From NCBI GenBank assembly GCA_035549195.1, contig DASZRK010000040.1:1-64000 (forward strand): 64,000 nt of DNA, read 5' to 3'. The position numbers and the translations under genes are program-made. This DNA is from a bacterium. Its GTDB lineage: Bacteria > Oederibacteriota > Muellerivitia > Muellerivitales > Muellerivitaceae. Position 1 is the first letter of the stretch, and every line of letters starts with the position of its first letter. The notes under the pieces were generated by a model. The model saw only the letters and a program-made list of their open reading frames with translations. It was not told where the DNA came from and did not search any database. This document shows, in pieces, positions 62,093 to 64,000 of the stretch.

Positions 62093-63622
62093 ATGCGTCA
62101 GCAGATGGGTATGAACCAAAAGATGTCCCAACGCATGGTCATGACGCCCATGCTGCAACAGGCCATGAAGATCCTCCAACTCTCCACCCTGGAGCTCAAT
62201 GAGTGGATCGACCGCGAGATGCTCGAGAACCCGACCCTCGAGGAAGAGGCCGAAGAGACCACCGCCGAGACCACCGATAAGGCCGACCCCACCGAACCCA
62301 TGGACGCTCCCCCCTCGGACGTCCCCAATCCCGAGAACGACAAGATCATGGAACTGGCCCGGGACCGCCACACCACCGATCTGGTCGAGAACATGCAGGA
62401 AGGGGACCGGTTCCAAAAAGAGACCTGGGACATGTACCAGGAAGGCCAGGAATACGACGAAGCTTCCGAAGGGTCCTATGGCGGACGGGAAAGCAGCGCG
62501 GCCGAACAGGAAAAAAGGGATTTCGTGGAGGCCTCCATCACCCGCCCCGAGACCCTGGCCGACAGCCTGGAGTGGCAGTTTTCCCTGGTGGCCAAGGACG
62601 AGAAGGAGACGGCGCTGGGCAAGGTGCTCATCGGCAACCTGGACGAGAACGGTTACTTGACCGCCAAGGTCGAGGAGATCGCCGCCTCGCAGGGGGTGGA
62701 CCCCCACGAAGTGGAAAGGGTCCTGGCCATCCTCCAGGGCTTCGACCCGCCGGGCGTCGCCGCCCGGAACCTCAGGGAGTGCCTCCTGCTCCAATTGGAG
62801 AACAAGACGGGCGAGACGGCGCGACGCGCCTACCAGGTCATCCACGATCATTTCGAGGATATGGAGAAACGCCGCTTCGCCGTGATCACCAAGGCCCTCT
62901 CGTGCACCGATGAGCAATTGCGGGAGGCGATGGCACTGGTCGCCACCCTGGAACCCAAACCGGGACGGGCCTACCAGGAATCGGACACCAAATACGTCAC
63001 ACCGGACGTCTATGTGCGTTTCATCGAGGGGGACTATGTGGTGGTCCTCAACGACGACCCGCTCCCGAAACTGCGGATCTCCCCCTATTACCGGAGGATG
63101 CTCAAGGACAAGAAGGCCCTGGACGGCAAGGAGGCCAAGAAGTTCCTCGAGGGAAAGATCCAGTCGGCCATGTGGCTCATCAAGAACATCGAACAGCGGC
63201 GAAAGACCATCTACCGGGTGACCGAGGCCATCTTCCGCATTCAGCGGGATTTCCTGGACATCGGCATCAGCGCCCTCAAGCCCCTGACCCTCAAGCAGGT
63301 GGCGGACATGATCGGCATGCACGAATCCACCGTCAGCCGGGTGACCACCCAGAAATACGTGCAGACCCCCCGGGGTCTTTTCGAGCTGAAGTTCTTCTTC
63401 ACCAGTGGATTGGAGTCCACCGACGGCCTGGACGTGTCGTCCCTCTCGGTCAAGGAGAAGATCAAGGAGTTGGTGGCCCAGGAACCGGGCCAGCATCCCC
63501 TCTCCGACCAGAAGATCATGCAGGTCCTCAATGAGCAGGGGCTGAACATCGCCCGCCGGACCATCGCCAAGTACCGGGAAGAGCTCCGGATCCCCCCGGC
63601 TTCGCAACGAAAGAAATTCTGA
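62093..63622 (+). CDS. rpoN: RNA polymerase sigma-54 factor
   Basis: 509 residues. Region I is QKMSQRMVMTPMLQQAMKIL; an acidic region II follows. Region III has DENGYLTAKVEEIAASQGVD and LKPLTLKQVADMIGMHESTV, and the RpoN box is RRTIAKYREELRIPPASQRK. It needs enhancer-binding ATPases and recognises -24/-12 promoters. A TATAAT box is at 62036-62041, with no good -35. It is followed by hpf, a pairing common to many bacteria. Confidence 0.97.
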   Translation: MRQQMGMNQKMSQRMVMTPMLQQAMKILQLSTLELNEWIDREMLENPTLEEEAEETTAETTDKADPTEPMDAPPSDVPNPENDKIMELARDRHTTDLVENMQEGDRFQKETWDMYQEGQEYDEASEGSYGGRESSAAEQEKRDFVEASITRPETLADSLEWQFSLVAKDEKETALGKVLIGNLDENGYLTAKVEEIAASQGVDPHEVERVLAILQGFDPPGVAARNLRECLLLQLENKTGETARRAYQVIHDHFEDMEKRRFAVITKALSCTDEQLREAMALVATLEPKPGRAYQESDTKYVTPDVYVRFIEGDYVVVLNDDPLPKLRISPYYRRMLKDKKALDGKEAKKFLEGKIQSAMWLIKNIEQRRKTIYRVTEAIFRIQRDFLDIGISALKPLTLKQVADMIGMHESTVSRVTTQKYVQTPRGLFELKFFFTSGLESTDGLDVSSLSVKEKIKELVAQEPGQHPLSDQKIMQVLNEQGLNIARRTIAKYREELRIPPASQRKKF

Positions 63623-63713
63623 AGACAAATCACCTTGCTACAAATCATATTTCCCAGGCGGCGGGTGGTGCAGGATGGGAAGGAAAGGAGGCGCGGGGCG
63701 GAAAGCCCCTTGA

Positions 63714-63741
63714 TTGACTTCCGAACCTCGAATGTTAGAAT
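63714..63741 (+). promoter_or_regulatory. Sigma-70 promoter of hpf
   Basis: TTGACT (63714-63719) and TAGAAT (63736-63741) have a 16 bp spacer, about 53 bp before the hpf ATG. Confidence 0.72.
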
Positions 63742-63761
63742 AACTGCTCTTTCTAGGGCTT

Positions 63762-63782
63762 TTTCGCCAAGAGAGGGCGAAA
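63762..63782 (+). promoter_or_regulatory. Hairpin in the hpf leader
   Basis: TTTCGCC (63762-63768) pairs exactly with GGCGAAA (63776-63782). The stem ends at the ribosome binding site GGGAG (63783-63787) and could limit ribosome access or stabilise the mRNA. Confidence 0.4.
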
Positions 63783-63794
63783 GGGAGCCTCCCC

Positions 63795-64000
63795 ATGACG
63801 ACCTCCACAGGAACCGGAATGAAAGTCCATATCACCAGCCGCCACCAGAAACTCACCGAAGGCCTCAGCACCCATATCGAGGAGAAGATCCAGAGGGTCG
63901 AACGCTACGTCGGCAAGATCAAGGAAGCCCACGTGGTGTTGAACTTCGAGAAGAAGGTCCACCTCTGCGAGATCACCCTCACCGCCAAGAACCTCAAGCT
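63795..64000 (+). CDS. hpf: Ribosome hibernation promoting factor (N-terminal part)
   Basis: 68 residues are present; the gene runs past the window. MKVHITSRHQKLTEGLSTHI then EEKIQRVERYVGKIKEAHVV match the HPF/YfiA domain that binds the 30S decoding centre and promotes 100S dimers. The total length, and so long or short form, cannot be seen. ATG 63795 has GGGAG seven bases upstream; the inner ATG at 63819 is the alternative and starts the conserved domain. It follows rpoN by 172 bp. Confidence 0.92.
   Translation, partial: MTTSTGTGMKVHITSRHQKLTEGLSTHIEEKIQRVERYVGKIKEAHVVLNFEKKVHLCEITLTAKNLK

Overview
The window comes from the chromosome of a high-GC diderm (Gram-negative-type) bacterium. It encodes Kdo synthesis (KdsD, KdsC), a lipid A-type acyltransferase, the Lpt export parts LptC, LptA and LptB, an O-antigen ligase, an autotransporter and two further outer-membrane beta-barrel candidates. 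The housekeeping genes (rpsB-tsf-pyrH-frr-uppS-cdsA, dnaG-rpoD, rpoN-hpf) are bacterial and intact. I cannot name the phylum from sequence alone; the mix suggests an uncultured lineage. About a quarter of the genes appear to start with TTG, usually behind a GAGG- or GGAG-type ribosome binding site. Promoters with readable elements follow a TTGA-type -35, 16-18 bp spacer and TANAAT/TAAACT -10 pattern.

Layout. 1-10.8 kb: a truncated rRNA methyltransferase, then a surface-polysaccharide and surface-protein block (nucleotide-sugar epimerase, GT4 glycosyltransferase, glycine-rich autotransporter, O-antigen ligase with TPRs, DUF2723 membrane protein). 10.8-16.4 kb: a chlorite dismutase/HemQ-family protein, an ECF sigma factor with NrsF-like anti-sigma behind a recognisable ECF promoter, a Nudix-GNAT fusion and a GH92 mannosidase. 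16.4-22.4 kb: the translation/lipid-carrier operon rpsB-tsf-pyrH-frr-uppS-cdsA followed by a GHMP kinase. 22.5-27.5 kb: two outer-membrane candidates, an MtaB-type tRNA methylthiotransferase, a methyltransferase and a HIT protein. 27.5-35.3 kb: an expanded macromolecular-synthesis cluster, rpsU-yqeY-AAG-mutS2-dnaG-rpoD, plus a tRNA with CAT anticodon that looks like tRNA-Ile2.

35.4-41.8 kb: a D-xylose locus (xylose isomerase, LacI-type regulator, orphan sugar-binding lipoprotein, degenerate M24-fold protein, xylulokinase) with a LacI-type operator next to the xylA promoter. 41.9-45.0 kb, minus strand: cold shock protein, an unknown protein and a GH35-like beta-galactosidase. 45.1-52.1 kb: a histidine-bearing polytopic membrane protein, a small lysine-rich secreted protein, a zinc-ribbon protein, a methyltransferase, a DinB-like protein, and a siroheme nitrite/sulfite reductase followed by a conserved unknown and a convergent flavin reductase. 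52.2-59.4 kb: envelope assembly (zinc-ribbon coiled coil, kdsD, kdsC, acyltransferase, lptC, lptA, lptB), running directly into a CDP-alcohol phosphatidyltransferase and inositol-3-phosphate synthase, which together point to inositol phospholipids in an LPS-making cell. 59.4-64.0 kb: secreted S1/P1-type nuclease, amidohydrolase, small membrane protein, rpoN and the start of hpf.

There is no CRISPR array, rRNA operon, transposase or prophage. Instead, five intergenic spots carry palindromic or repeat-like elements of different families (27.9, 37.7, 39.1, 41.8 and 60.3 kb). The best leads for something new are the 60.3 kb four-armed palindrome, the metal-ligand-poor M24-like protein in the xylose locus, the polytopic membrane protein at 45.2 kb, the PGRS-like autotransporter and the ECF/NrsF pair.
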